From NCBI RefSeq assembly GCF_002127325.2, contig NC_035436.2, forward strand, positions 123,302,271 through 123,366,270: a stretch of DNA of 64,000 bases, written 5' to 3'. The DNA comes from Helianthus annuus. Taxonomy: Eukaryota; Streptophyta; Magnoliopsida; Asterales; Asteraceae. Below, one piece after another: positions 1 to 11,308 of this stretch. Below the pieces are notes generated by a model that had not been told where the DNA came from, did not search any database, and saw only the letters and a program-made list of their open reading frames with translations. A program made the position numbers and the translations under genes. Positions within the stretch are counted from its first letter, which is position 1. Each line of letters opens with the position of its first letter.

Positions 1-8
1 ATGTTTGA

Positions 9-496
9 TGTTGGTGCATATTTGTGACAACAGCTTAGATTTTGTCTTTGGATATCTTGTAATTAGTTAAACGATAAACAGTTAGCGGGTTTAGCTTTGT
101 ATTAGTGAGATTATAGAGTTTGGGCTAAACTAAACCCAGTTTGGGTCTAGGGAACGAATTGGGCTTGCCCAAGTAGTAAACCCTAGTCCAACTTGTAAAC
201 CTTGTGTTATATAAACAAGGTTAGGCTTTAGGGTTCAGGTTAATCAGTTAATTAGCCAAAAACAGTTTGTGAGAGGTAGAATTTCGTGAGAGCTAGTACT
301 TGGACGAAATTAGGGTTTGTGACGGATCTTGATTGATTGTAATCAGTTTGATAGATAATCAATAAAGATCCGGTTTGAAAGTGATTGCTGATTTCTGTTC
401 CTACACGTTTTCTGCTTATTCTGATCAAGAGGATTCCGCACTCTTGATTGGATTGACAATTCTGTTGAAGATCCATACACATCAAGGGGACTTACA
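9..496 (+). repeat. E1 5' LTR
   Basis: 488-bp direct repeat matching 5622-6109. TG...CA ends. A TATA-like TTATATAAAC lies near 210-219, which is a likely promoter. The 5-bp duplication TTTGA at 4-8 precedes it. Confidence 0.95.
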
Positions 497-498
497 AT

Positions 499-510
499 TG
501 GTATCAGAGC
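499..510 (+). promoter_or_regulatory. E1 primer-binding site
   Basis: TGGTATCAGAGC, complementary to the 3' end of plant initiator tRNA-Met, begins two bases after the LTR. It primes minus-strand DNA synthesis. Confidence 0.93.
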
Positions 511-1442
511 ATTAGGCTCTTGAAGGCTCGGTTCAGAATTGTTTGCTGCAGAAACAGGAAGTGATTTTGATTTTTTGTTAAATCAGAAAATTAGGGTTTA
601 TAAAATTTTCGAAATTTTTGTGTTGGTTTGATAGAATTTTCGAAATTTTTGGCTTTTTTGATCTTCTGGTTTGTTTGTTTGGTGTTTTGCAGGTTTTGGA
701 GATAGTTTTTGGTTGATTCTATGAAGAATTTTGGGTGAAAGACTTGAAGATTCGAAGACTGTTCTTCGTGTTTTTCGTGATTTTTCATAAGTTCTTCAAA
801 ATTTTCGTAATTACTTTGCTGATTAGGTTTTGTGATTTTGCAGATTTGTGTTAACAGAATCCAGAAAATCATCAAAAATTTCGAACAGATTGAGTTTCCA
901 TAGTTACTGGGCGAAATTAACTGATCAGCGAATTTGTGACTAGATAACTCGGTTATCGGCGAAATTAAATCCAAAGGCGACTTTGGTAATCGTATAATTT
1001 TCCACAGCGAAATTACTACGATTTTCGGCGAATTTACAGTTCGTCGTAATCGCGAAATTGACCAGCGAAATTGACTTGACAGGCGAACATAACTAGCGAA
1101 TTTAACCAGTTCAGCAATATAACCAGCGATTTTAATCAGTTCAACGAAGTTGACCTACTTGAGCTAAATAGCGAAATTACCAGCATAATTAAAAGGGTGG
1201 AATTTTTTCTGGCAAGCGTCGATAAAATTTCAGTGTTTTGCAAACAGAAATTGATCCATAGCTCATTAGACAAAACCGTCTGTACCGTTGAATTAAAAAA
1301 AAAACTCTGGAAAATCCCGAATTCGGTTTTTGACATTATATATCATTGGATTCGTCATTTCGAGACGATTCTAACGGTGTAATTTGGTAACCACTGTTTT
1401 CGGAGATATTTTGTACGGTTTTGTCAGTCTGCAACGTTTAAA
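511..1442 (+). other. E1 untranslated leader with GCGAAATT-type repeats
   Basis: About 930 bp separate the PBS from gag. No convincing ORF is present. Between about 911 and 1182 the core GCGA recurs twelve times, mostly as GCGAAATT or GCGAATTT, at irregular 15-40 bp spacing. The function is unknown. It could be a packaging or translational element, or a slippage-derived repeat. Confidence 0.7.
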
Positions 1443-3440
1443 ATGTCGAACATGACCAACTTGAATGCACCTAAGATGATGAAGGTGGAGAACTATCTTA
1501 TATGGAAGGACAACTTCAAATCTTTCATTGAATCTCAGGATGCACGCATGTGGGTATGTATTGAAGATGGGTACGTAAACCCAGTACATGATTTTGAGTG
1601 CAGACCACGAGTAACAGCCTATGTTAACATGAAAGCTGATGATAAAAAGATGTATGATGCTGAAAAGAGAGCTTTGGCTGTAATAAAGACATCCTTACCT
1701 GATAGCATCAAGCATATCTTAAAGAAGTACACAAATTCAAAGGATATGTGGGATGCATTGCAAAAGCGATATCAGGGAAATGAGAGTGTCACTCAGGCAT
1801 TCATGGCAGAGATAGTGCCAGTTGATGAGGCTGAAACTACTGTGAGTGATGCTGAATCTCAAGTGGAGAATGCTGAAGCAAAAGTGGATGCTGAAGTAGA
1901 GAAGGAGAGTGAAGCTGAAAAGGTTGTTGCTGATGAAACTACAGAAGTTCACGAGGAAGAGGTACAATCTAATTCTGTATGTTTAAGATGTCGTGAATTA
2001 CAGGGTGAAGTTGACAGGTTGTTAGCACAAAACCAAAGTCTGGTGAGCGAGATGTCTAGCATAAAAGAGTCAAACTTTTTTGCTAAAAGAAATGAATCTC
2101 TATACTTAAAGAAGATAAAAGGTTATGAAAGTGAGATCGAAGCTTTAACATGCAAATTAAACGAAAAACTTCAAGTAATAGACTTAGCTCACGAAATGAT
2201 GGCTGAGAAAACAAAAGAGAATTCTGAAAAATGCAAAGAGTTGTCAGATGCACAACTCAAAATTATTGAACTTGAACAAAAATTAAGTCAATTCAGACAT
2301 TCGTCTTTTGTTATGAAACACATGATGGGTGGGTTAAAGAAAAGTAATGACAAGACCACTGTGGGCTTCCAGGGCTTTAATGAAGTCCCACCTCCTCTTA
2401 GTCATGACTATTCTTTCCTCCTTGATGAAGATGAGCTAACAGCCTTTATGTCAACTGCACCAAGTAGTTTCGCATCTACATCAAGTCAAGGTGAAGGGTC
2501 TGAGAGTGATGATGCTAAGAAGAACAATAACAAGGAACATTTGAAAAAGCAAAATTCACCTCCAAAGGGCAAAAATCAAACTTTTGTTAAAAAGATTAAT
2601 TTTGTTCAAGGTAGTGATATGAAAAATGAAACCGCTGTTATTGAAAAAGAATCAAATGTAGAGTTTGCAAAAAATAAGAACATAGAAAAATCTGAAATTA
2701 ACCAAACTGAACAAAATTCTTCCAAGGCATCATCACCATCTGATAAGGGATCTACCTCAGAGACTCCAGCTAAGAAGTCTTTGAAAAGGAGATCATGCTT
2801 CAGGTGTCACATAAAGGGACATGTAGCTAGTTGTTGTCCTAACAAAAAGAGTGAAGGACAAATGAGTGAAAAACAAAGAGGGAAATCACCAGAGAAGAAA
2901 GGTGATAGTGAGGAGAAAGGCTCAAATTATCCAAAGAAATCTGCTCCTAAGCAACCAGAGAATGTTGCTGTTGGTGTAGATAAGGCTGAAAAAGGAACTT
3001 CACAAGTTCCTCGGTTTCAAAGAAATCAACCAAGATTTCAGCCTAGATCTCCACCAGGCAGATATGAGAGACCTAGAAGCAGTTCACCTAGAATGAACAA
3101 TTATAATTCAAATAATTTAAGAAGTCAAGGTCAATATCAAAATCGATACCAAAATAATGGTGGTCGAACTTTTTATAACAGTGGCTTTAGAAATTACAAC
3201 AATAATGCTTCTTGGAATCAAAATTCAAGGTTTCAAAACCAAAATTTTCAAAGGTCAAATAGTCCAAACACATATAGGAACCCTCAGGACCAAAGACCTA
3301 GTGGAAATCAAAATCAAATTCCAACAGGTCTAAGATCCAAGACTCCAGTTAGGAGTTATGGATATTGGATGGATGTTCAAATAGTTGGTGAATTTGGACG
3401 ACCCAAGACCATTAAGGCTTGGGTCCCCCAATCTAACTAA
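1443..3440 (+). CDS. gag: E1 Gag (copia capsid/nucleocapsid), internally shortened
   Basis: The 665-aa ORF starts at ATG with MSNMTNLNAPKMMKVENYLI. Residues 1-120 match the start of a UBN2-type copia Gag (NYLIWKDNFKSFIE, then KDMWDALQKRYQGNESV). The usual remaining capsid core is missing, and the chain jumps to an acidic, Glu-rich stretch and a long coiled coil (about 180-290). One CCHC zinc knuckle, CFRCHIKGHVASCC, lies near residue 453. A basic Arg/Asn/Gln-rich tail follows and ends WVPQSN. Gag would form the virus-like particle and bind RNA. A capsid lacking half its core may need full-length Gag from another element. The reading frame is open throughout. Confidence 0.85.
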   Translation: MSNMTNLNAPKMMKVENYLIWKDNFKSFIESQDARMWVCIEDGYVNPVHDFECRPRVTAYVNMKADDKKMYDAEKRALAVIKTSLPDSIKHILKKYTNSKDMWDALQKRYQGNESVTQAFMAEIVPVDEAETTVSDAESQVENAEAKVDAEVEKESEAEKVVADETTEVHEEEVQSNSVCLRCRELQGEVDRLLAQNQSLVSEMSSIKESNFFAKRNESLYLKKIKGYESEIEALTCKLNEKLQVIDLAHEMMAEKTKENSEKCKELSDAQLKIIELEQKLSQFRHSSFVMKHMMGGLKKSNDKTTVGFQGFNEVPPPLSHDYSFLLDEDELTAFMSTAPSSFASTSSQGEGSESDDAKKNNNKEHLKKQNSPPKGKNQTFVKKINFVQGSDMKNETAVIEKESNVEFAKNKNIEKSEINQTEQNSSKASSPSDKGSTSETPAKKSLKRRSCFRCHIKGHVASCCPNKKSEGQMSEKQRGKSPEKKGDSEEKGSNYPKKSAPKQPENVAVGVDKAEKGTSQVPRFQRNQPRFQPRSPPGRYERPRSSSPRMNNYNSNNLRSQGQYQNRYQNNGGRTFYNSGFRNYNNNASWNQNSRFQNQNFQRSNSPNTYRNPQDQRPSGNQNQIPTGLRSKTPVRSYGYWMDVQIVGEFGRPKTIKAWVPQSN

Positions 3441-3683
3441 TTTCTTAGTTAATGTGTGCAGGAGCTGCTAAGGAGGATTATCAACTTATGTTGATAGTGG
3501 CTGCTCTAGGCACATGACGGGGGATATGAGATTGTTGATATATGTATATTAAACGATTTAAATTAAAGTTCAAAGTGCTGAGTCGACATAGAAGATAACC
3601 TGGCAGATCTTTATACTAAAGCATTTGACAGGGCTCGCTTTGAACATTTAGTCGAACTCAACGGGATGAGGAATCCTGAATAA
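3441..3683 (+). pseudogene. E1 pol remnant: protease stub joined to RNase H tail
   Basis: After the gag stop, about 100 bp encode a copia protease start with the motif DSGCSRHMTGD. Sequence identity to pol then ends near 3547. It resumes near 3590 with the RNase H C-terminus (ADLYTKAFDRARFEHLVEL) and a stop at 3681-3683. About 3.4 kb coding for integrase, reverse transcriptase and most of RNase H is therefore deleted. The gag stop is followed by the sequence TGTGTGCAGG just ahead of the protease, a layout also seen in E2 and E3. Confidence 0.85.
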
Positions 3684-5610
3684 CTGGTTTTTCATAAGAA
3701 TTTTGTAAATAGTTTACTGCTTTTCTTAAAAATCAAAAATAAAAAAAAATTGAAAAATCAAAAACATAAAAAAATAGAAAAATCAAAAATGAGTTATCAC
3801 TGTGTGAAAAAGGAGAAATGATAGTACATCAGCAAGTTAGACTGTCACACTGAAATTGAACCAAAATTGCTTAAGTGTGATAGCAGCTTCATCATATGAT
3901 GTACCAGTAGGCAAAAGCATTAAATAATCAACTTACCAATGTGATATAAACATAAATGAACTGAATATGAGTGGGGAACACATTAGTGGTGTATGGTTTA
4001 ATGACCTTAATTCTTGCGTTGATAGATTGCCAAAATCTGAAGTTTTGGGTCTTTATACTGTTATTTCATCTGGGATATCTTGGATGTCTGTCTCTTTAGA
4101 ACTAAAATTGTACATGACCCCAGGAAAGAAAGTAACTTGGAATTAGCTCATTTCTATTTGAATGTCTGTATGTGTCCCGATACACACAATTTTGATCTGA
4201 TTCTGAAATCTTCTCTGAAAAAAGTCGTGTACCTCCTTTGCTGCATCCAGATATATGCTGACCTGGAGGTGCTAGGCAACGACAGCTTCTGCTGCATCCA
4301 GATACATGCTGACCTAGCTGTACGTTGTCGCGCTATAGATCTAATACACCCGAAAGAGGCCCTCAAGTGCCCAAAAGAAACCCAAGAAACCTATATCAAA
4401 CTGAGAAAATCTCATTTGATCTGTATATTATACCATCTCTGCTAAAGATCTATTCTGTTCTCTTCTCAACCTATTCCCAGTTAAGATTTCAGAAATCTGG
4501 ATTGGACTTGTGAAATATGTGGTAGGGAAGATACTTGCATAATAGAGTGTGCTGTTTATATTTCCAGGATTTGATTAGTATTTATTTGGGTGTTCATAGT
4601 TAAGCAATTACAACATGATAAAACAGATTATATGCAGAACTAGACACAGTCAGGATATCTTAAAGGATGACATCAGTATACTCACCTACTACGATGAATC
4701 TTTGTGCATACCTTGATCGCGGGGGTATATCCTGAAGTGGGACACGCTAGTATATCAGTAAATAAAATTACCTTAACGTATCATACGGTAATGGTACTTG
4801 AAATGTTCATGCATTTTGTTTAAGTGGACAAACATACTGGTAATCGTCTTGGACTGCTTTTCACGAAAAATTAAATAAAGAATTATCTAATTGTGTGAAA
4901 CAGTTTGATTGTGCTGATATGATCTTCTTACCAGTGATTCTCACAAAAATAGAGTGTTTATTGCTTTTGTATTTACTTGCTTTCGGAGAATATAAAAATC
5001 CAAAAATAGTGTCTTTTTCTGTTTAAAATTCTTAATGTACGGAAAACTGTTATTCGTGGAGGAATTGTTACTGATAGGGGGAGACAGTGTTAGAAAGTGA
5101 GTTCAAAATTCTCAATCAGGCAGGTTCTTTTGTGTTGGACAAAAAGTTTTGCGTGTTGGTGATAAGTTGAAAAAGCTTAATCTGTTATACAGTTTAACTA
5201 ATCTCTTGAAAAATAATAATTTATTTAACTTATGTTGAAAAATTCTTATGGTTTCTCGAGATGTTTGTTTTATAGTATGCAGATTGAAGCAGTTTGTTGC
5301 TGAGAAGTTGCTGTGAAGTGTGAAGATGAGAGTTTGATTGGATGCATGGTAGAACCTCCTTTCTATATTGCAGACAAGATTGAAGAGTTTAAAGATTGCT
5401 GTGCAAATGCTAAACTGGAGTTTACTCAAGTGCTAATGTATTGAAGATTTGGTGATTGGATGCATCAGCTTAGGGGGAGTCTGTTGCTGACAAAAGCTAA
5501 TGAAGCTGAAGCTATCCAAAGACCAAAGACAATGCAAGACTACTTGAAGATTGCAAGAAGACTGAAGACAAAGTTTTGAATGAAGACAAAGTTTTTATGA
5601 AGCTATTGTT
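3684..5610 (+). other. E1 long 3' non-coding region with conserved hairpin
   Basis: About 1.9 kb without a supported gene. Short blocks match the 3' region of E2 in the same order: AATGATAGTACATC, GTGGGGAACAC, TATACTCACCT and GTGGGACAC. TATACTC at 4677-4683 can pair with GGGTATA at 4723-4729. GGGGGAG tracts near 5078 and 5471 look like additional polypurine tracts. Small ORFs here show no family resemblance. Confidence 0.7.
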
Positions 5611-5621
5611 AAGGGGGAGTT
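5611..5621 (+). promoter_or_regulatory. E1 polypurine tract
   Basis: AAGGGGGAGTT lies directly upstream of the 3' LTR. It would prime plus-strand DNA synthesis. Confidence 0.9.
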
Positions 5622-6109
5622 TGTTGGTGCATATTTGTGACAACAGCTTAGATTTGGTCTTTGGATATATTGTAATTAGTTAAACGATAAACAGTTAGCG
5701 GGTTTAGCTTTGTATTAGTGAGATTATAGAGTTTGGGCTAAACTAAACCCAGTTTGGGTCTAGGGAACGAATTGGGCTTGCCCAAGTAGTAAACCCTAGT
5801 CCAACTTGTAAACCTTGTGTTATATAAACAAGGTTAGGCTTTAGGGTTCAGGTTAATCAGTTAATTAGCCAAAAACAGTTTGTGAGAGGTAGAATTTTGT
5901 GAGAGCTAGTACCTGGACGAAATTAGGGTTTGTGAGGGATCTTGATTGATTGTAATCAGTTTAATAGATAATCAATAAAGATCCAGTTTGAAAGTGATTG
6001 CTGATTTCTGTTCCTACACGTTTTCTGCTTATTCTGATCAAGAGGATTCCGCACTCTTGATTGGATTGACAATTTTGTTGAAGATCCATACACATCAAGG
6101 GGATCTACA
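5622..6109 (+). repeat. E1 3' LTR
   Basis: 488 bp, same length as the 5' LTR, with about ten substitutions. It is followed by the target duplication TTTGA at 6110-6114. Confidence 0.95.
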
Positions 6110-6200
6110 TTTGACTAAACAGTTTGAATTGCCGGAGCTTCCTGGATTGCGAAGAATGAATCGGCATCTTTCTTGAAGTTGTTTAAGTCATAGTTGTTAT

Positions 6201-9200
6201 GTGCAGGATCTTCCAAAACTTGTATCCAGATGGATCATGGATAGTGGAGCTTCGAGATATATGACAGGGAAGACTGCGTTATTGTATGATGTGAGAAACA
6301 TTAATGGTGGTTACGTAGGTTTTGCTGGTAATCAAGGAGGAAAGATTATAGGTGAAGGAACGTTATCCAACGGAATCGTAACGTTTGAGAGAGTTAACTA
6401 CATCTCTGAGCTGGAGAATAATCTGCTGAGTATCTCGCAGATCTGTGACAGGATGTATACTACTCACTTCACTGACAAAGAATGTTTAATCTTGAAACCG
6501 GGATTTGTGATACCTGAGGAATGGATCATCATGAGGGCACCAAGAGTCAATGATCTGTACGTGTTGGACATGAGTGTAGCTACTACAACCACAGGTCAGG
6601 CTCATTGTTTTGTGTCCAGAGCAACTGAGAAAGAATCAAGATTGTGGCACCGGAAAATGGGGCATATTCATCTTAGAAAAATGAATCATTTGGTGCATAA
6701 CGATTTGGTCACAGGAGTTCATGTCAAAGGTTTTCATCTGGAAGGGGAGTGCATTAGTTGTGTCAAAGGCAAACAGAAGAAAAAGTCACACCCTACAAAG
6801 CAAGTCAATTCAGTTTCAAGACCTTTAGAAGGACTTCACATGGATTTGTTTGGTCCTGTGAATGTCAAAAGTATAACAGGAGATTACTACTGTTTGGTCG
6901 TGACTGATGATTATTCCAGATTTTCATGGGTTTCATTCTTGAAATCGAAAGACGAAACGTTTAACAGTTTAATGGCGTTGTTTAAAAGAATTGAGAATTT
7001 GTACCAGAGGCCTATCAGTAGAATTAGAAGTGATAATGGTACTGAATTCAAACACAGTAAGATGGAAGAATTTTGTGATGAAAGAGGTTTACTGCATGAG
7101 TTTAGTGCTCCGTACACTCCGCAACAGAATGGAGTCGCAGAACGCAAAAATTGGACGCTAATAGAGACGGCTAGAACTATGCTTGCAGATTCAAAGTTAC
7201 CTATTAATTTTTGGGCTGAAGCTGTTTCTGCTGCATGTTATACGCTCAACAGGGTTCTTACTTTCAAAAAGTTCAACAAAACATGCTTTGAGCTAATCAA
7301 TAACCACAAGCCGAATTTGAAGTATCTAGAACCGTTCGGGTCACCCTGTACAGCTATAGAGCCTCATGGAAAGTTTGGTCCGAAGTGCATCGAGGGAATA
7401 TTTGTTGGTTATGCCAATCCATTGCGACGTGTCTTCGTTCCAAGTGAGAAGCGGATTATTGAAGCAGCGAATGTTGAATGTCAAGGTTACACTATGCCGC
7501 CGCAGAATCCTGGTGATTCATGGAAATATCATTATGATAAACTTTGGGATTCGTTTGACATGAGAGAAGAATCAGAGGACGATGAAGATTTCTTTGATGA
7601 GCTGGATATTTTGCGAGAGTATGAGTCGCAGCTAAGGTTCCTAGCGGAGTATTCTAGAAGACCTCGTGAAACTTCAAATGATGATGAAGCAGGTCCTAGC
7701 AATGCTGGTGAACATGATGATCAAGTTGCTCCTGGTAATCAGTCGGATGTGAATGATGATCAAGAAACTGATAACATGCCAGTATTTGACCATGGTGATT
7801 CAGATTCTGAGGGGGAGCAGATCCAGATATCAAGTCAAACAAACCAAGTTGGTGAACAAGATGCAGATAAGAATGTTACTAATCTGGAGGGAAATGTTGA
7901 TGTTCCAAGCGAAGTGATGCCGCGAACTCTTTCTTATCATCCAGAGGAGTTGATCATAGGAGAACTGCATTCAGGCGTTCGTACAAGACGTCAAATAGAC
8001 CAGGGCTTAACATGTTTTTATTCTACAGTAGCACCTTTACAAACTGAATTTTCATTAAGTTGTTTTATCTCGCAGGTCGAACCAAGAACTTATAAAGAGG
8101 CGCTTACTGAAGACTCTTGGGTCATAGCGATGCAAAAAGAGTTGAGTCAGTTTGAAAAGTTGGGAGTGTGGAAGCTAGTAGATTTACCGGATGGTCAAAG
8201 GAAAATCAATACAAAATGGGTATTCAAATGTAAGAAAGACGACAGAGGAGTGGTTGTAAGGAACAAAGCTCGACTCGTTGTTCAGGGCTTTAGTCAAAAG
8301 GAGGGGATTGATTTTACAGAAGTCTATGCTCCTGTAGCACGACTAGAGGCAATCAGAATTTTCCTAGCATTTGCATCTTGGAAGAACTTTAAAGTTTATC
8401 AGTTGGATGTAAAATCGGCGTTTCTTTATGGGAAGGTCAAAGAGGAAGTTTATGTCGGTCAGCCGCCGGGCTTTACTGACCCAATCCACAAGAATAAAGT
8501 TTATCTGCTGGACAAAGCGTTGTATGGTCTACATCAGGCACCGAGAGCCTGGTACGAGACTTTGTCTCAACACCTACTCGCTAACAGCTTTATCAGAGGG
8601 AAAGTGGATGCCACTCTCTTCACTAAAGAGGTCGACGGACATCTTCTGATAGTTCAGATTTATGTAGACGATATAATTTTTGGGTCAATGAACGAGAAAT
8701 TGTGCAAAGATTTCGAACAGGTGAAGAAGCAAAAATTCGAAATGTCATCAATGGGGGAGATGAAATTCTTTCTGGGTTTACAAGTTGAACAACTTCCTAA
8801 GGGAATTTTCATTCACCAGACGAAGTACGTGCATGATATTCTAGAGAAATTTGGAATGTCAAATTCTACTCCTGCTACTACCCCACTTGCGACTAATCAT
8901 GGGATTCACCCAGATCTCACGGGAGACAGGGCTGATGAAACGTTCTACCGTTCTATGATAGGTTCTTTGATGTATCTAACTGCTTCACGTCCTGATATCA
9001 TGTACCCAACGTACCTCGCAGCAAGATATCAATCTAACCCGAGAGCTTCGCACATGATAATTGTAAAGAGGATATTACGTTACTTGAAAGGAACACCCAC
9101 ATTGGGGTTGTTGTATCCTAGAAAAGGCGACTTTACGCTCGAAGGGTATTCCGATTCGGATTTCGGATGCTACAAAGTCAATACCAAATCAACAACTACA

Positions 9201-9704
9201 GGATGCCAGTTCTTTGGACCTAGATTGGTTACCTGGCAGTGTAAGAAACAAACGTCTGTGGTGTTATCTACATGTGAAGCGGAGTATGTTTCTGCTAGCA
9301 GTTGCTGCTCTCAGATCCTGTGGATACAACAACAGATGCGCGACTACGGTTTGCAGTTTCTTAACACACCTCTGTTTGTTGATAATGAGGCCGCAATAAA
9401 TATAACAAAAAATCCAGTACATCACGCTAAAACTAAACATATAGAAATTCGTCATCACTTTATTCGTGATTGCTTCGAGAAAAAGTTGATACAAATTGAG
9501 AAAATCCACACTGACGAACAAAAAGCTGATTTGCATACCAAAGATTTTGATAAAAATCGGTTTCAATATTTGTTAAAACTTAATGGTATGAAATTGCTTT
9601 CAGTGTCGGATGGAATTGTGAGCGTTGATGAGAGTACTGTTGCGGATGAAGACGAGAAACAATCTGCGATGGTTTGTCGTTTTTTTACGTGTTTTGGTAT
9701 TTAG
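6201..9704 (+). CDS. pol: E2 Pol: copia protease-integrase-RT-RNase H
   Basis: An uninterrupted ORF of 1167 codons. The first codon here is GTG in the conserved string ATGTGCAG. An in-frame TGA at 6174-6176 ends the upstream frame, so the true initiation route is unknown. In order: aspartic protease DSGAS at residue 14; zinc-binding H-H-C-C region with [11 protein letters not shown] and CISCVKGK near 150-190; integrase core with Asp215, Asp278 and Glu314, which is the DD35E spacing; reverse transcriptase with YVDD at residue 821; and RNase H with YSDSDFGC and the tail KADLHTKDF. Length and order are normal for a copia Pol. All catalytic motifs I can recognise are present. It is separated from its gag by E1. 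Confidence 0.93.
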   Translation: MQDLPKLVSRWIMDSGASRYMTGKTALLYDVRNINGGYVGFAGNQGGKIIGEGTLSNGIVTFERVNYISELENNLLSISQICDRMYTTHFTDKECLILKPGFVIPEEWIIMRAPRVNDLYVLDMSVATTTTGQAHCFVSRATEKESRLWHRKMGHIHLRKMNHLVHNDLVTGVHVKGFHLEGECISCVKGKQKKKSHPTKQVNSVSRPLEGLHMDLFGPVNVKSITGDYYCLVVTDDYSRFSWVSFLKSKDETFNSLMALFKRIENLYQRPISRIRSDNGTEFKHSKMEEFCDERGLLHEFSAPYTPQQNGVAERKNWTLIETARTMLADSKLPINFWAEAVSAACYTLNRVLTFKKFNKTCFELINNHKPNLKYLEPFGSPCTAIEPHGKFGPKCIEGIFVGYANPLRRVFVPSEKRIIEAANVECQGYTMPPQNPGDSWKYHYDKLWDSFDMREESEDDEDFFDELDILREYESQLRFLAEYSRRPRETSNDDEAGPSNAGEHDDQVAPGNQSDVNDDQETDNMPVFDHGDSDSEGEQIQISSQTNQVGEQDADKNVTNLEGNVDVPSEVMPRTLSYHPEELIIGELHSGVRTRRQIDQGLTCFYSTVAPLQTEFSLSCFISQVEPRTYKEALTEDSWVIAMQKELSQFEKLGVWKLVDLPDGQRKINTKWVFKCKKDDRGVVVRNKARLVVQGFSQKEGIDFTEVYAPVARLEAIRIFLAFASWKNFKVYQLDVKSAFLYGKVKEEVYVGQPPGFTDPIHKNKVYLLDKALYGLHQAPRAWYETLSQHLLANSFIRGKVDATLFTKEVDGHLLIVQIYVDDIIFGSMNEKLCKDFEQVKKQKFEMSSMGEMKFFLGLQVEQLPKGIFIHQTKYVHDILEKFGMSNSTPATTPLATNHGIHPDLTGDRADETFYRSMIGSLMYLTASRPDIMYPTYLAARYQSNPRASHMIIVKRILRYLKGTPTLGLLYPRKGDFTLEGYSDSDFGCYKVNTKSTTTGCQFFGPRLVTWQCKKQTSVVLSTCEAEYVSASSCCSQILWIQQQMRDYGLQFLNTPLFVDNEAAINITKNPVHHAKTKHIEIRHHFIRDCFEKKLIQIEKIHTDEQKADLHTKDFDKNRFQYLLKLNGMKLLSVSDGIVSVDESTVADEDEKQSAMVCRFFTCFGI

Positions 9705-11297
9705 GGGGAGTAGTTAGTTGTATATAGGATATTTTCAGAAAATACAAAAACAGTAAAAAATGCAAAAATACAAAAACATGATAAAATTGAAAAAGAGCTT
9801 GTGTATATAGGGAAAATGATAGTACATCGGCTAGACAATTATAGTATGCTAAAGATTTGTAAAGACTAAATGAGTTAAACAGTCTCACTAATGATGTGTC
9901 GATAGGTTTTCGCACATTTAGTAGATTTATTCAGGATATAAACCTAAAATTTCAAACTTGCGAAATTCGTGGGGAACACTACTTGGATATATAGGTAACC
10001 CCTGAAATCTCGTTTGAAAGGTCTCGTATTCCGATATACTAGGTTTTTATACTCAATGATGTCTGGGGTATTATTCCTGGACTTCTGCTGAACGGAAGTT
10101 CTGACCTAGTCCTTGGATAATACTTTCACCAAAATGCTTGAAACATAGCATAAACCCTCAGCATGCAGATGAAACAATAAAATTGATAGTCGCTGCTGTT
10201 GTAGCTAAAAGATCCTCTAAAAGGGACATAATGAAAAGTCGAAGCTGATATCTCTCTGCGTATACGGAAGTATCGACCTGAGATCCCTCAGCCCTCGCAT
10301 ACCTAATTTATGTAAAGATATCATTGTAGTATACTCACCTGTAAGACTGAATATTGAGATTCTGGATACGGGAGTATATTCAAGAGGTGGGACACATGAA
10401 TTGAGCTAAGTTCATAAGACATCTAAATCGTATCCTGAATAGATTGAAATCTGTGTGAGAATTTAAGATGGATCAGTATATCGACAATCGAGGTGAATTG
10501 TTTAAGTCTGAGCATGTAATAAAGCTTAACGATACTAGTAATTTGTCTGAAAAGCTGATATGATTCCCTGACACGCTCGCCAAAAATAAATTTGTAAATA
10601 GTTTATTTTCTTCAATTTAAGTTTTCTGCATTTCATGTTTTAGTTTAGATCACTTTTAAAATCCAAAAAGATTTTATTTCTGCTTTATTTTTGACAAACC
10701 AAAGTAGAGAGTTGATTGTTGGATTCTAGAAGACTGAAGCAGATGCAGGAAAGTTCTGAGCTGAAGAATGAGGAGAGCTTACTTTGTCAGAGATTGAGAT
10801 GTTTTCAAAGATAAAACAAGTTCATTAAGTTGATGCTTGTTACATTGTTGTTTTAAAATTTGAAAATGTTTTTACAAAAGCAGTTTGATTCGTCAAATGA
10901 TCAACCAAGGTCATTAAGTTGAACTTGGTAGATTAATTGAGTAATCAGGGTCATTAATTTGGACCTAAATACTTGAGTGGATTTCTAAATCTGATTGAGT
11001 TTGTGATTTTTTATTGAAAAGATAGAATTGTAATGTTATTGGTTGAGTAACAGGTTTGAACTTCATTATTCCCAATGGAAGCTAATTGTCAAAGCATGAA
11101 CCAGATACCTCAGATTCTAGCATATCGAGAGGGGGAGTCAGTGAAAGGGGAAGTCTGGATCAACAGTCAAAGGGAAGTTTGAAGATGGAGTCAGATTGTG
11201 ATCTTAAATCTGTGAAGATAGAATGAATGATGAAAAGACAGAGTTGGAGAAAAGACCAAGACTAAAGACTAAGGAGCTGAAGACTACGTCAACATCC
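9705..11297 (+). other. E2 3' non-coding region with conserved hairpin
   Basis: About 1.6 kb between the pol stop and the PPT, with no supported gene. Ordered short blocks are shared with the E1 3' region although the two elements are clearly diverged. TATACTC at 10330-10336 pairs perfectly with GAGTATA at 10372-10378, followed by the shared GTGGGACAC. GGGGGAG tracts occur right at the pol stop (near 9706) and near 11130 as well as at the true PPT. Confidence 0.72.
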
Positions 11298-11308
11298 AAG
11301 GGGGAGTC
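11298..11308 (+). promoter_or_regulatory. E2 polypurine tract
   Basis: AAGGGGGAGTC abuts the LTR start TGTTGATGC at 11309. Confidence 0.88.

Larger units (their letters stand above)
9..6109 (+). mobile_element. E1: complete non-autonomous Ty1/copia (Sirevirus-like) element
   Basis: Two direct repeats of exactly 488 bp (9-496 and 5622-6109) bound the element. They start TGTTGG and end TACA, and the 5-bp target duplication TTTGA lies at 4-8 and 6110-6114. A PBS follows the left LTR and a purine tract precedes the right one. Inside are a long leader, a gag ORF, a stub of protease, the last codons of RNase H, and about 1.9 kb of 3' non-coding DNA. Integrase and reverse transcriptase are missing, so it could only have moved with enzymes supplied by another copy. 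I count about ten LTR differences by eye (about 2%), which suggests a fairly recent insertion. It sits just upstream of the protease start of E2. Confidence 0.95.

Noticed and set aside
4080..4445. 121-aa plus ORF in the E1 3' region
   Set aside because: No family motif; contains an internal imperfect repeat of the DNA; lies in conserved non-coding sequence.
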